A stretch of DNA of 64,000 bases from assembly GCF_004353845.1 (NCBI RefSeq), contig NZ_CP037863.1, positions 1-64,000 of the forward strand, in the 5' to 3' direction. The DNA comes from Citrobacter arsenatis. Lineage in GTDB: Bacteria > Pseudomonadota > Gammaproteobacteria > Enterobacterales > Enterobacteriaceae. Both the position numbers and the translations under genes were made by a program. The notes below the pieces were generated by a model. That model saw nothing but the letters and a program-made list of their open reading frames with translations, had not been told where the DNA came from and did not search any database. Positions 53,755 to 62,540 of the stretch are shown piece after piece. The stretch's first letter is position 1, and every line of letters starts with the position of its first letter.

Positions 53755-54650
53755 TGCGAATGAAGAGAAATTTGAACGCCATACCTGTTCTGGTCGCCGG
53801 TTTGTTTACCTCACAGCTTTCTATTGCGGCGGGCTCCGTCTCTGCAGATCCCCACGCCGGGCACGACATGTCTGCCATGCAGATGCCAGCAGATGAGAAT
53901 TTCACTGAGATGACGTCAATGGAGCCCATTGTAACCGAGAGCAGAACGCCAATTCCGCCTGTTACCGATGCCGACCGGAAGGCTGCATTCGGCAATTTAC
54001 AGGGGCATGCGATTCACGACAGTGCGATTAATTATCTGGTTCTGCTGGATCAACTGGAATGGCAACGGTCGGATAACACCAACAATTTCAGCTGGAGTGT
54101 TAACAGCTGGATTGGAGGCGACACAGATCGGATTTGGCTAAAGAGCGAAGGTGAACGAAGCAATGGGGAAACGGAGGCGGCTGAAGCGCAGTTACTCTGG
54201 GGACATGCGGTTGGCCCATGGTGGGATTTGGTTGCGGGTGTCAGGCAGGATTTCAGACCTGCTTCTGCCCAGACCTGGGCTGCTGTCGGTTTTCAGGGGC
54301 TGGCACTCTATAATTTTGAGTCTGAAATTACGGGTTTTGTCAGTAATGGTGGAAAAGCAGCCCTTCGTCTGGGAGGAGAATACGACGTTTTACTGACTAA
54401 CCGGCTCATACTCCAGCCATCCTATGAGGTGAATTTCTACAGTCAGGATGATGAATCGCGGGGTCGCGGCAGGGGACTGACTGACACAGAGCTGGGGCTC
54501 CGGCTGCGCTATGAAATACGCCGTGAGTTTGCACCCTATATAGGCGTTTCCTGGAATCAACTTTACGGGAAAACATCCGATATGGCGAAAAGAGAAGGTG
54601 AGAAAGACCATCAGGTAGTATTCCTGGCGGGAGCCAGAATCTGGTTTTAA
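53751..54650 (+). CDS. pcoB: PcoB outer-membrane copper protein
   Basis: 299 aa with a signal sequence, a Met/His-rich [14 protein letters not shown] segment and an outer-membrane beta-barrel-like C-terminal half ending LAGARIWF. Typical PcoB length. Confidence 0.95.
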   Translation: MMRMKRNLNAIPVLVAGLFTSQLSIAAGSVSADPHAGHDMSAMQMPADENFTEMTSMEPIVTESRTPIPPVTDADRKAAFGNLQGHAIHDSAINYLVLLDQLEWQRSDNTNNFSWSVNSWIGGDTDRIWLKSEGERSNGETEAAEAQLLWGHAVGPWWDLVAGVRQDFRPASAQTWAAVGFQGLALYNFESEITGFVSNGGKAALRLGGEYDVLLTNRLILQPSYEVNFYSQDDESRGRGRGLTDTELGLRLRYEIRREFAPYIGVSWNQLYGKTSDMAKREGEKDHQVVFLAGARIWF

Positions 54651-54689
54651 CGCACTGATATAAAACACTCAACTAAACAGGTAAATAAA

Positions 54690-55070
54690 ATGTCGATTTT
54701 AAATAAAGCCATTCTTACAGGTGGCCTCGTTATGGGCGTTGCTTTCTCTGCTATGGCCCATCCTGAATTAAAAAGTTCTGTCCCGCAGGCAGATTCAGCC
54801 GTAGCGGCCCCGGAAAAGATCCAGCTTAATTTCACAGAAGATCTGACTGTGAAATTCTCAGGGGCTAAATTAACAATGACCGGGATGAAAGGCATGTCAT
54901 CCCATTCGCCAATGCCAGTCGCGACAAAAGTGGCACCAGGCGCTGACCCTAAATCAATGGTCATTATCCCACGAGAACCTCTGCCAGCCGGCACTTATCG
55001 TGTTGACTGGCGCGCGGTTTCTGCAGATACACACCCTATTACCGGCAATTACACTTTTACAGTGAAGTAA
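54690..55070 (+). CDS. pcoC: PcoC periplasmic copper carrier
   Basis: 126 aa with signal peptide ending AMA, mature His start (HPELKSS), the Met-rich Cu(I) site [14 protein letters not shown] and the Cu(II) His residues near the C-terminus (DTHPITGNY). Passes copper to PcoA or PcoD. Confidence 0.96.
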   Translation: MSILNKAILTGGLVMGVAFSAMAHPELKSSVPQADSAVAAPEKIQLNFTEDLTVKFSGAKLTMTGMKGMSSHSPMPVATKVAPGADPKSMVIIPREPLPAGTYRVDWRAVSADTHPITGNYTFTVK

Positions 55071-55074
55071 TATT

Positions 55075-56003
55075 ATGAATGACCTGATTATGATTGTTAT
55101 TCGTTTTCTTCTTTATCTTGATTTGATGGTAATATTTGGATTGCCATTTTTTCAGATATATGGAATAAGCAGTGTCAGACATGAAACGTATAACCTGACT
55201 AATTTCAGGTCGTTTATAACCTTTGCTGTTGTTGCAGGTATCATTCTTACTGGCATTAATATGCTCCTGGTATCTAATGCCATGAGCGGAGTAACTGATT
55301 TCAGAGAATTATCTATCCATATTATCGAGATGGTGATAGAAGAAACGGATGTCGGTATTAGCTGGATTGTCAGGCTCTGTGCCCTGTTTACCACACTCGG
55401 TGCTTTGTTCCTTTACACTAATAAGAGAGTATTGTCCTGCCTGCTGATGACGATGAGTGGGGGCGTGGCGCTGGCTACACTTGCCTGGGGAGGACACGCC
55501 GTCATGCATGACGGTCTGCATTACTATCTCCATTTACTGAGCGATCTGACTCATCTCGGCGCTGCAGGTGCCTGGACAGGTGCTCTGGTTGCATTTGCTA
55601 TCCTGCTGATGCGCAGAAACGCGCATAATGCACAGAGCGTCATTGTGATATCTGACTCCCTGGCAAAATTTGCCACGGCAGGAACGGTGATTGTTGTAGC
55701 CCTGATCCTGAGTGCGCTCGTCAACTATCTGTACATTGCTGAGGGTAACTTAACCCCCTTATTCAACAGCTCCTGGGGGGGATATTGCTTGCTAAGACGG
55801 CTCTGTTTGTTCTGATGCTTCTTCTGGCTGCAGCAAACCGGTTTCACCTGGGTCCCCGGCTTGAAGTTATGGTCAGGGAAGGGAATTATGATCGCAGCGT
55901 TGCCCTGATGCGAAACAGCATTCTGACAGAATTCGTTGTTGCGATTATCATTCTGGGCGCCGTAGCGTGGCTTGGAATGCTTGCTCCGTCTCAGATCAGC
56001 TAG
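55075..56003 (+). pseudogene. pcoD: pcoD copper membrane protein, frameshifted
   Basis: The first 236 or so residues are normal PcoD (eight-helix membrane protein) up to [11 protein letters not shown]. Then a run of seven G at 55775-55781 shifts the frame to [10 protein letters not shown] and a stop at 55815. The true continuation [25 protein letters not shown] is in the other frame to 56003. Eight G would restore it. As written, copper import to the cytoplasm by PcoD would be lost. Confidence 0.85.
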
Positions 56004-56057
56004 GGGACAGCCAAAGCTCATGCGTGAGATTTTTACTTTCATATCAGCGAGTTGACC

Positions 56058-56738
56058 ATGCAGCGTATTTTAATCGTTGAAGACGAACAAAAAACAGGTC
56101 GTTACCTTCAGCAGGGACTGGTTGAGGAAGGTTATCAGGCCGATCTCTTTAATAATGGCCGCGACGGTCTCGGGGCCGCGTCGAAGGGACAGTATGATTT
56201 GATAATACTGGACGTGATGCTGCCTTTCCTCGACGGGTGGCAAATCATCAGCGCACTGAGGGAGTCCGGGCATGAAGAACCGGTCCTGTTTTTAACCGCA
56301 AGGGATAACGTGCGGGACAAAGTGAAAGGGCTGGAGCTTGGCGCAGATGACTATCTTATTAAGCCCTTCGATTTTACAGAGCTGGTTGCACGTGTAAGAA
56401 CCTTGCTGCGACGCGCCCGCTCTCAGGCAGCCACAGTTTGCACCATAGCAGATATGACCGTTGATATGGTGCGCCGGACCGTGATCCGTTCGGGAAAGAA
56501 GATCCATCTCACCGGTAAAGAATACGTTCTGCTTGAGTTACTGCTGCAACGTACCGGAGAAGTGTTACCCAGAAGCCTTATCTCGTCCCTGGTCTGGAAC
56601 ATGAATTTTGACAGTGATACGAATGTGATTGATGTGGCAGTGAGACGCCTGAGAAGTAAAATTGATGATGACTTTGAGCCAAAACTGATCCATACCGTTC
56701 GCGGTGCCGGATATGTCCTGGAGATCAGAGAAGAGTGA
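56058..56738 (+). CDS. pcoR: PcoR response regulator
   Basis: 226 aa OmpR-type regulator: phospho-acceptor Asp in [13 protein letters not shown], Lys in LIKPFDF, and a winged-helix C-terminal domain ([30 protein letters not shown]). The ATG at 56058 matches the family start; a TTG at 56052 is in frame. Overlaps pcoS. Confidence 0.96.
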   Translation: MQRILIVEDEQKTGRYLQQGLVEEGYQADLFNNGRDGLGAASKGQYDLIILDVMLPFLDGWQIISALRESGHEEPVLFLTARDNVRDKVKGLELGADDYLIKPFDFTELVARVRTLLRRARSQAATVCTIADMTVDMVRRTVIRSGKKIHLTGKEYVLLELLLQRTGEVLPRSLISSLVWNMNFDSDTNVIDVAVRRLRSKIDDDFEPKLIHTVRGAGYVLEIREE

Positions 56739-58135
56739 GGTTCAAAATTTCCCTGACCACGCGCCTGAGCCTGATTTTTTCTGCAGTGATGCTTACGGTA
56801 TGGTGGTTATCCAGTTTTATGCTGGTGAGTACCCTGAATGGCTATTTCGATAATCAGGACCGCGATTTTCTGACAGGTAAACTTCAGCTCACCGAAGAGT
56901 TTCTTAAAACAGAGACGTTCCGGAACAAAACGGATATTAAGTCATTATCAGAAAAAATAAACGATGCGATGGTAGGGCACAATGGTTTATTCATTTCTAT
57001 AAAAAACATGGAAAATGAAAAAATTGTTGAACTCTATGCCAAAAATTCTGTTGTTCCAGCGGTCCTGCTTAACAAGTCGGGTGATATTCTCGACTATATG
57101 ATCCAGACGGAAGAAAATAACACCGTGTACCGCAGTATCTCGCGGCGGGTTGCCGTGACGCCGGAACAGGGTAAAAGCAAACATTTCATCATTACGGTTG
57201 CCACGGATACTGGGTATCACACCCTGTTTATGGACAAACTCAGTACCTGGCTGTTCTGGTTCAATATCGGTCTGGTCTTTATTTCTGTTTTTCTGGGCTG
57301 GCTGACCACACGTATTGGTCTGAAACCGTTACGGGAAATGACCAGTCTGGCTTCCTCCATGACCGTACACAGCCTGGATCAGCGTCTTAATCCCGATCTG
57401 GCTCCGCCGGAAATCTCTGAGACCATGCAGGAGTTCAATAATATGTTCGATCGCCTGGAGGGGTCATTCCGGAAACTGTCAGATTTCTCGTCTGACATCG
57501 CGCATGAGCTGCGCACACCAGTCAGTAATCTGATGATGCAGACGCAGTTTGCACTGGCTAAGGAAAGGGATGTTTCGCATTACCGCGAAATTTTATTCGC
57601 TAACCTGGAAGAACTGAAAAGGTTGTCACGAATGACCAGTGACATGCTTTTTCTGGCACGTTCAGAGCATGGTCTGCTGCAGCTGGATAAACATGATGTG
57701 GATCTGGCAGCCGAACTGAATGAATTACGTGAGTTATTCGAGCCCCTGGCAGACGAAACAGGAAAGACAATCACGGTTGAAGGAGAGGGCGTTGTTGCCG
57801 GAGACAGCGATATGCTGCGACGTGCTTTCAGTAACCTGCTTTCCAATGCAATCAAGTATTCTCCCGATAACACCTGTACAGCGATACACCTTGAGCGTGA
57901 CAGTGACTGTGTGAACGTGATGATTACGAATACGATGTCTGGCCCGGTTCCCGCTAATCTGGAACGTTTGTTTGACCGGTTCTATCGCGCAGACTCATCA
58001 AGGGTTCACAACACGGAAGGCGCGGGGCTGGGATTATCAATTACAAGGTCGATCATTCATGCTCACGGCGGCGAGCTGTCAGCAGAACAGCAGGGGCGGA
58101 AAATTGTGTTCAGTGTGCGTCTGTTAATGGATTAA
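56735..58135 (+). CDS. pcoS: PcoS sensor kinase
   Basis: 466 aa from a GTG that overlaps the pcoR stop by 4 bp. Two membrane helices flank a periplasmic sensor domain; then HAMP, the HisKA motif [14 protein letters not shown] and HATPase motifs [10 protein letters not shown] and GAGLGLSI. Senses periplasmic copper. Confidence 0.95.
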   Translation: MRFKISLTTRLSLIFSAVMLTVWWLSSFMLVSTLNGYFDNQDRDFLTGKLQLTEEFLKTETFRNKTDIKSLSEKINDAMVGHNGLFISIKNMENEKIVELYAKNSVVPAVLLNKSGDILDYMIQTEENNTVYRSISRRVAVTPEQGKSKHFIITVATDTGYHTLFMDKLSTWLFWFNIGLVFISVFLGWLTTRIGLKPLREMTSLASSMTVHSLDQRLNPDLAPPEISETMQEFNNMFDRLEGSFRKLSDFSSDIAHELRTPVSNLMMQTQFALAKERDVSHYREILFANLEELKRLSRMTSDMLFLARSEHGLLQLDKHDVDLAAELNELRELFEPLADETGKTITVEGEGVVAGDSDMLRRAFSNLLSNAIKYSPDNTCTAIHLERDSDCVNVMITNTMSGPVPANLERLFDRFYRADSSRVHNTEGAGLGLSITRSIIHAHGGELSAEQQGRKIVFSVRLLMD

Positions 58136-58163
58136 TACCGTTATTCAGGAGAAACCCGGAAGG

Positions 58164-58177
58164 TGACAAAAATGTCA
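58164..58177. promoter_or_regulatory. CusR/PcoR-type copper box of pcoE
   Basis: TGACAAAAATGTCA, a palindrome like the core of the E. coli CusR box. It lies 190 bp before pcoE, which is known to have its own copper-regulated promoter. Confidence 0.6.
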
Positions 58178-58350
58178 TCATTCAGTCACGCGATAAACAG
58201 AGGCGGTTTTTTATAATCAGTCATAAATCAGGACAGCGTGATAATTCAATCGCCCGGTTCCTGGCGTGATGATTAACCAGCCCTGAGATCAAATGCTTTC
58301 TCTGTTATAAGCATTGATTGTTCGGGTATGAAAACACCGGAGACCCAACC

Positions 58351-58785
58351 ATGAAAAAGATCCTTGTATCCTTTATTGCCATGATGGCTGTCGCTTCATC
58401 TGCCTGGGCTGCAGAGACAATGAACATGCATGACCAGGTAAATAATGCCCAGGCGCCTGCCCATCAGATGCAGTCATCCGCTGAAAAAAGTGCAGTTCAG
58501 GGGGAGAGCATGAAAATGATGGATATGAGCGGTCACGATCAGGCCGCTATGTCCCATGAAATGATGCAAAACGGCAATTCTGCCGCCCATCAGGACATGG
58601 CTGAAATGCATAAAAAAATGATGAAAGCCAAACCTGAGAACACCCAAGAAACTGCTAAGCCATTTTCCGAAATGAGCGAGCATGAGAAAGCCGCTGTTGT
58701 GCATGAGAAGGCGAATAATGGCCAGTCTTCCGTTATTCATCAGCAACAGGCGGAAAAGCATCGCAGCCAGATCACCCAGAATTAA
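58351..58785 (+). CDS. pcoE: PcoE periplasmic copper-binding protein
   Basis: 144 aa with signal peptide ending SAWAAE, Met-rich centre (MKMMDMSGHDQAAMSHEMMQ) and repeated His motifs VNNAQAPAHQMQ and HEKANNGQSSVIHQQ. The ATG at 58351 has GGAG upstream. A strong terminator follows. Confidence 0.93.
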   Translation: MKKILVSFIAMMAVASSAWAAETMNMHDQVNNAQAPAHQMQSSAEKSAVQGESMKMMDMSGHDQAAMSHEMMQNGNSAAHQDMAEMHKKMMKAKPENTQETAKPFSEMSEHEKAAVVHEKANNGQSSVIHQQQAEKHRSQITQN

Positions 58786-58835
58786 CCCGCAGCTCCACTT
58801 GTCAGACCCTCATTTGACGCCGAAGTCACTGGCTT

Positions 58836-58862
58836 ACGCTCCCGTCCGGGAGCGTTTTTTTT
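58836..58862 (+). terminator. Terminator after pcoE
   Basis: ACGCTCCC-GTCC-GGGAGCGT followed by eight T. Strong intrinsic terminator. Confidence 0.92.
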
Positions 58863-58934
58863 ATAAGCGAAATGAATAATAATGAAAGAGTCCATACACA
58901 ATGTTTTTTTGGTCATGTCGACCTCACAATTAAC

Positions 58935-59261
58935 TTATATTGTTTGAGAATCCTGTTCCCCGGTCATCTCCAGGGTGCATGTCGCGCCGTATCCTGAGAC
59001 TGGCTGAGAATACGAATGACCGTAACCATAGAATGTGATGATACAAAATAGATCGTATGCCGGTTCTACCGGCAGTGTGCAGATATCGTCTCCCAGCTCT
59101 GCACAATGCGTGCCGATATCATGCATGGCCAGCACATCAAATACTGCAGCTATACGACCGATCTATGCATCCGCCTGAACAACCCCGATCTGTCTGAAGC
59201 TGTAGTCCCAGATGGCCTCCAGATCCTCTTCTGCTTTGGGTGTCAGCTCAATCTCTTTCAT
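58935..59261 (-). pseudogene. parE/relE toxin, interrupted
   Basis: Starts MKEIELTPKAEEDLEAIWDYSFRQ, the ParE family N-terminus, overlapping the antitoxin end. Codon 33 is TAG (ADA-stop-IGR) where the family has Tyr. The C-terminal part (IGRIAAVFDVLAMHDIGTHC...) continues in frame to 58935 but the tail is altered. Not functional as written. Confidence 0.8.
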
Positions 59262-59427
59262 TTGCCACCCTGGCCCTGACATTCCTCAGGAATGCATTCT
59301 TGTTCCATGGTTTCGCCTCGCCGCTGCTGATCCCTTCGGCCAGCAGATCGCGCAGTTCCTGAAGTCTGGATTCAGCCTGCTTTTCATGCAGCTCATCACC
59401 CACGTCCACCGTCATCGTACGAGCCAT
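59248..59427 (-). pseudogene. parD antitoxin with DNA-binding domain deleted
   Basis: 59 codons: MARTMTVDVGDELH then directly EKQAESRLQELRDLLAEG, lacking the middle of the ribbon-helix-helix domain (about 27 residues in ParD-type antitoxins I recall). The toxin-binding tail (AFLRNVRARVANERD) remains. The deletion is in frame. Confidence 0.75.
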
Positions 59428-59444
59428 AACTCCTCCATATCTTA

Positions 59445-59465
59445 ATGTAAGATTTATTCTTACAT
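59445..59465. promoter_or_regulatory. Intact parDE operator palindrome
   Basis: ATGTAAGA-TTTAT-TCTTACAT, a perfect 8-bp inverted repeat 17 bp upstream of the parD start, typical of ribbon-helix-helix operators. Left over although its regulator lost the DNA-binding part. Confidence 0.7.
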
Positions 59466-59824
59466 CATTAAATCAGCTTACTACGCTGCTTCCATCTCCG
59501 GCATTTTTTCAAAACAACCCTGCTGCAGTCTGGAGATCCGACTTTGGCATTTTTCGGATCCCGGATGACAAAACGCATGATATTTCCTGTAAATGCAATT
59601 ATTCATAACATTTATATTCATATATGTTAAAAGTGCGAAATTAGCATCAGTTGTTGGCTATTATTAAGATTTCAGCAACAAACCGTATCCCACCCGCTTC
59701 GTTAAAAAAACCGAAGGTCATCAGAAGCGCTCACTGATCGTTCCGGGCTGAGACGGTGGCAGCGTCACGGGTAATGTCTCTATTTTATTGGTCGTGAGGA
59801 AGGCCGGATAATGGCCAAACTAAG

Positions 59825-59925
59825 AAGCCATAGCATTGGGGGCAGCCTGCTGATCTGGTATGATCGAGCAGAGGCTCATCTCAATGAGCAATCCCCGCAA
59901 CAAATTTTTTCGGGGTGCAACAGAC
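59825..59925 (+). pseudogene. Remnant of a second modE-like gene
   Basis: The stretch reads SIGGSLLIWYDRAEAHLNEQSPQQ, matching GRSLLTWYDQAEAHLNEQSQQQ at the end of the ModE-like gene at 39747. The N-terminal HTH is gone. The spacer 59466-60045 holds nothing else I can name. Confidence 0.7.
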
Positions 59926-60045
59926 CCTTTAGTGTCCAGGCCTGAAAAAAAAGAAAGCACGGTCTCTGAGAGACTACGGTCCTTACGCAACCATACCGGT
60001 TAGCGAGCTTTATATTTTCATTATGACTATCTGTATAACAGGGGA

Positions 60046-60960
60046 ATGAATGTGATTAAAAAAATATGCGAAGTGATTGATGGAGAGTATGTCTGTGACA
60101 TTGATATCAGTGTGGAAGAATGGAAAACTTTATTAACAAATGATAAAGTTTTTGACACAAAAAGTATTGCAGCGTTAAAAAAATGGTTTATTGAGCCAAA
60201 TCATTCCTGCACATGCTTCGATATTGGTAAGAAGTACGACCTGCACAGCATGAGTGCTAATGGAGTCATAAACGGACTGGGTGGCAGAGTTCAAAAAGAA
60301 CTTGGTAGATTCGAGGTTAAAGGTGTCGGAAATATCGCATCCGGTACAAAATTCATTACCGTAATGAAGAGTAAAGAAATCGGCGGAAAACCCAAAAGAA
60401 ACTTATGGACAATTCGTGAGGAACTTGTTCAGGCAATTAACGAACTGGATTTTTTTGGTACAACAGAAATGGCCAGCAGTGAGTATTACTCTGACGATGA
60501 GTTGATCAATGCCATAGAGAAAAGTAATATCTTTGACAACGTTCAGACGTTTGAATATACAGGGGAAGCCAAACCAAAGAAAAATGCAATAGAAGTAAAA
60601 AATGGCCTCTCGTATCCCAGGAGTAAAGGCGTATCCCAAAATGCGCTGAATAAAGCAGGTTACAGATGTGAAGTCGATAGTGACCACCCAACATTCAGAA
60701 GGCGAAATTCATCCTTAAATTACACAGAACCTCATCACATTGTACCTATGTCTAGGCAAGATGCTTTTGACACATCTCTTGATGTTGAAGAAAATATCAT
60801 ATCTCTGTGTTGCAATTGCCATAAACAAATTCACCTTGGTCAGGGTTATGAAGATATGCTGAAAGAAATATACACTGCGCGAAAAAGGTTATTAAAAAAA
60901 GTTGGTATTGATATATCACTGGAAAACTTGATTCTTTATTACAAAATGGAAAGTAAGTGA
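60046..60960 (+). CDS. HNH endonuclease domain protein
   Basis: 304 aa with a C-terminal HNH domain: CEVDSDHPTF, YTEPHHIVPMSRQDAF and NIISLCCNCHKQIHLGQG, giving two zinc-binding Cys pairs and the catalytic His. This arrangement resembles McrA-like nucleases that cut modified DNA. The N-terminal 170 residues are unassigned and could recognise a target. AT-rich relative to neighbours. No partner genes. Confidence 0.75.
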   Translation: MNVIKKICEVIDGEYVCDIDISVEEWKTLLTNDKVFDTKSIAALKKWFIEPNHSCTCFDIGKKYDLHSMSANGVINGLGGRVQKELGRFEVKGVGNIASGTKFITVMKSKEIGGKPKRNLWTIREELVQAINELDFFGTTEMASSEYYSDDELINAIEKSNIFDNVQTFEYTGEAKPKKNAIEVKNGLSYPRSKGVSQNALNKAGYRCEVDSDHPTFRRRNSSLNYTEPHHIVPMSRQDAFDTSLDVEENIISLCCNCHKQIHLGQGYEDMLKEIYTARKRLLKKVGIDISLENLILYYKMESK

Positions 60961-61367
60961 GATTCAAACGAGAGTGATACCTTCGTTTTATTGGTCGGGA
61001 TGAACAGCAGATGATGTTTCCGGCAAGTATCGGGTCCAGAAACTTTCTGTTAAAAAAGAGGTAAAAGTAGTCTTGAGCCCTGACTGCGAATTGCCATTGC
61101 GCATGACCAGAGAACAGGACGAACCCCTGCCAAACCCAGGCATGATAAACGCTTTTAAAACATAGACTTAATTAAAATCAGCAATTCCCATCGAAATAAT
61201 AAGCAAGCAGAATTGGCTCAGGTGAATTTCACTCGGTGCAGTGCATGCGTTGGGGGTTTTAAAAGGAAAAACCCGAAATGAATCGGGTTTTGATTAATTA
61301 ACGATTAACAGGTTCCCGTGCCCGGGAACACTCTGACTGTACGCGCAATATATTATTTCCGCAATCA
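60961..61367. terminator. Spacer with terminator hairpin
   Basis: No gene seen. AAAACCCGA/TCGGGTTTT at 61268-61291 is a perfect 9-bp stem with A/T runs on both sides; it could end either the HNH transcript or the minus-strand DUF305 gene. Confidence 0.6.
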
Positions 61368-61718
61368 TTATTTTTGATTACCAAGCCATTTATTCATCTG
61401 CTCAATTTCACCTTTTTGAGCTTTAATGATGTCCTGCGCGAGCTTTCTCATTTCCGGATCTTTTCCGTATTTTAGCTCGGTCTCAGCCATTGCTATTGCC
61501 CCTTCATGGTGTGCTACCATGCCTTTCGCAAAAGCCTTGTCGGGATCGGAATCTTTTACAGCGGCCATCATTTTGTCATGCATACCTTTCATGCCGGACA
61601 TATATTCCTGTGACGATGCCGATGAGGATATATCTGACATTTTCATTTCTGAATGTTCTGCGGAAATCGCTGGCAGGGATAACATCAGTATAACAAAAAG
61701 CGAATTTGTGATTTTCAT
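61368..61718 (-). CDS. DUF305 periplasmic protein
   Basis: 116 aa with a signal peptide (MKITNSLFVILMLSLPAISA), a Met-rich linker (SGMKGMHDKMMAAV) and the DUF305 core FAKGMVAHHEGAIAMAETELKYGKDPEMRKLAQDIIKAQKGEIEQMN, whose His pair likely binds copper or silver. Placed among sil genes. Confidence 0.88.
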   Translation of the reverse strand: MKITNSLFVILMLSLPAISAEHSEMKMSDISSSASSQEYMSGMKGMHDKMMAAVKDSDPDKAFAKGMVAHHEGAIAMAETELKYGKDPEMRKLAQDIIKAQKGEIEQMNKWLGNQK

Positions 61719-61773
61719 ATAATAAACCCTTTCAGATGGTTACCGGATAAGTTTAGCTGAGTCAGACAAAAAA

Positions 61774-61789
61774 GCCCCCTGAAGGGGGC
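61774..61789 (-). terminator. Terminator after silE
   Basis: GCCCCC/GGGGGC stem with loop TGAA and T-runs on both strands; downstream of silE on the minus strand. Confidence 0.8.
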
Positions 61790-61863
61790 AAAAAATAACA
61801 ACATATCCGTATAAGGGACAATCTATCAAGGAAAGGGTAACCGCACGGAAACTTCAGTTGTCA

Positions 61864-62295
61864 TCAGCCCGCATTGATCATGCGGCGGTGTGCATCAGCC
61901 ATAGCCTGATGGGGGCCGGACTGACCGTTATTCGTAAATTCATGGGCAACAGCTGCTCTTTCATGTTCATTCATCGCCGCAAACGAAGTCGCCGGACGGG
62001 AAGCGTTAACGGTGCCAGTTCCCATCATCTTCTGATGACTTTCCGCCATTTTTTTATGTGCATCTGCTGAACTATTGTTCATGGTTTCATGAACAATAAT
62101 AGCCTGTTCATGCTGATCCATACCGGCCATCCGTGGGGCTGCCCCCTGGATGGCGGCTGGAGTTGAAGAAGACTGCATCTGATGGGCCGGAGCCTGAGCA
62201 TTATTGACACGCTCATGGATATTTACGGTTTCAGTGGCCCAGGCCGTAGAAATTAAGCTCAAACCTAACACTGATGCTAAGACGATATTTTTCAT
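61864..62295 (-). CDS. silE: SilE silver-binding protein
   Basis: 143 aa from the ATG at 62295: signal peptide ending AWATE, then repeated VNNAQAPAHQMQ, HETMNNSSADAHKK and HEFTNNGQSGPHQ motifs that bind Ag+ through His and Met. Closely related to PcoE at 58351. Downstream of silS, as in the canonical sil operon. Confidence 0.95.
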   Translation of the reverse strand: MKNIVLASVLGLSLISTAWATETVNIHERVNNAQAPAHQMQSSSTPAAIQGAAPRMAGMDQHEQAIIVHETMNNSSADAHKKMAESHQKMMGTGTVNASRPATSFAAMNEHERAAVAHEFTNNGQSGPHQAMADAHRRMINAG

Positions 62296-62510
62296 GGTAA
62301 CTCTCCATTTCTGAATTAGTGATGTCCGTGAATTTCGATCTGTGTCCTCAGTAGTACAACTGACAACTCTACAGACCTTATTCCGCCGGGATGAGGCTTT
62401 AATACAACTCCTGGCTTGTGCTGATGCCGTGAATGGATGAAGTAATAATGCCTTCCTGATAAGTTGCACTAATTATATCGAATGGCTTCTGTTTGCTGCA
62501 TGACAGGCTA

Positions 62511-62526
62511 ATGACATCTTTGTCAT
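62511..62526. promoter_or_regulatory. CusR-type box between silS and silE
   Basis: ATGACATCTTTGTCAT, a near match to the CusR box, 216 bp upstream of the silE start and 15 bp past the silS stop. Likely SilR site driving silE. Confidence 0.6.
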
Positions 62527-62540
62527 TTAAATCTTTATTC

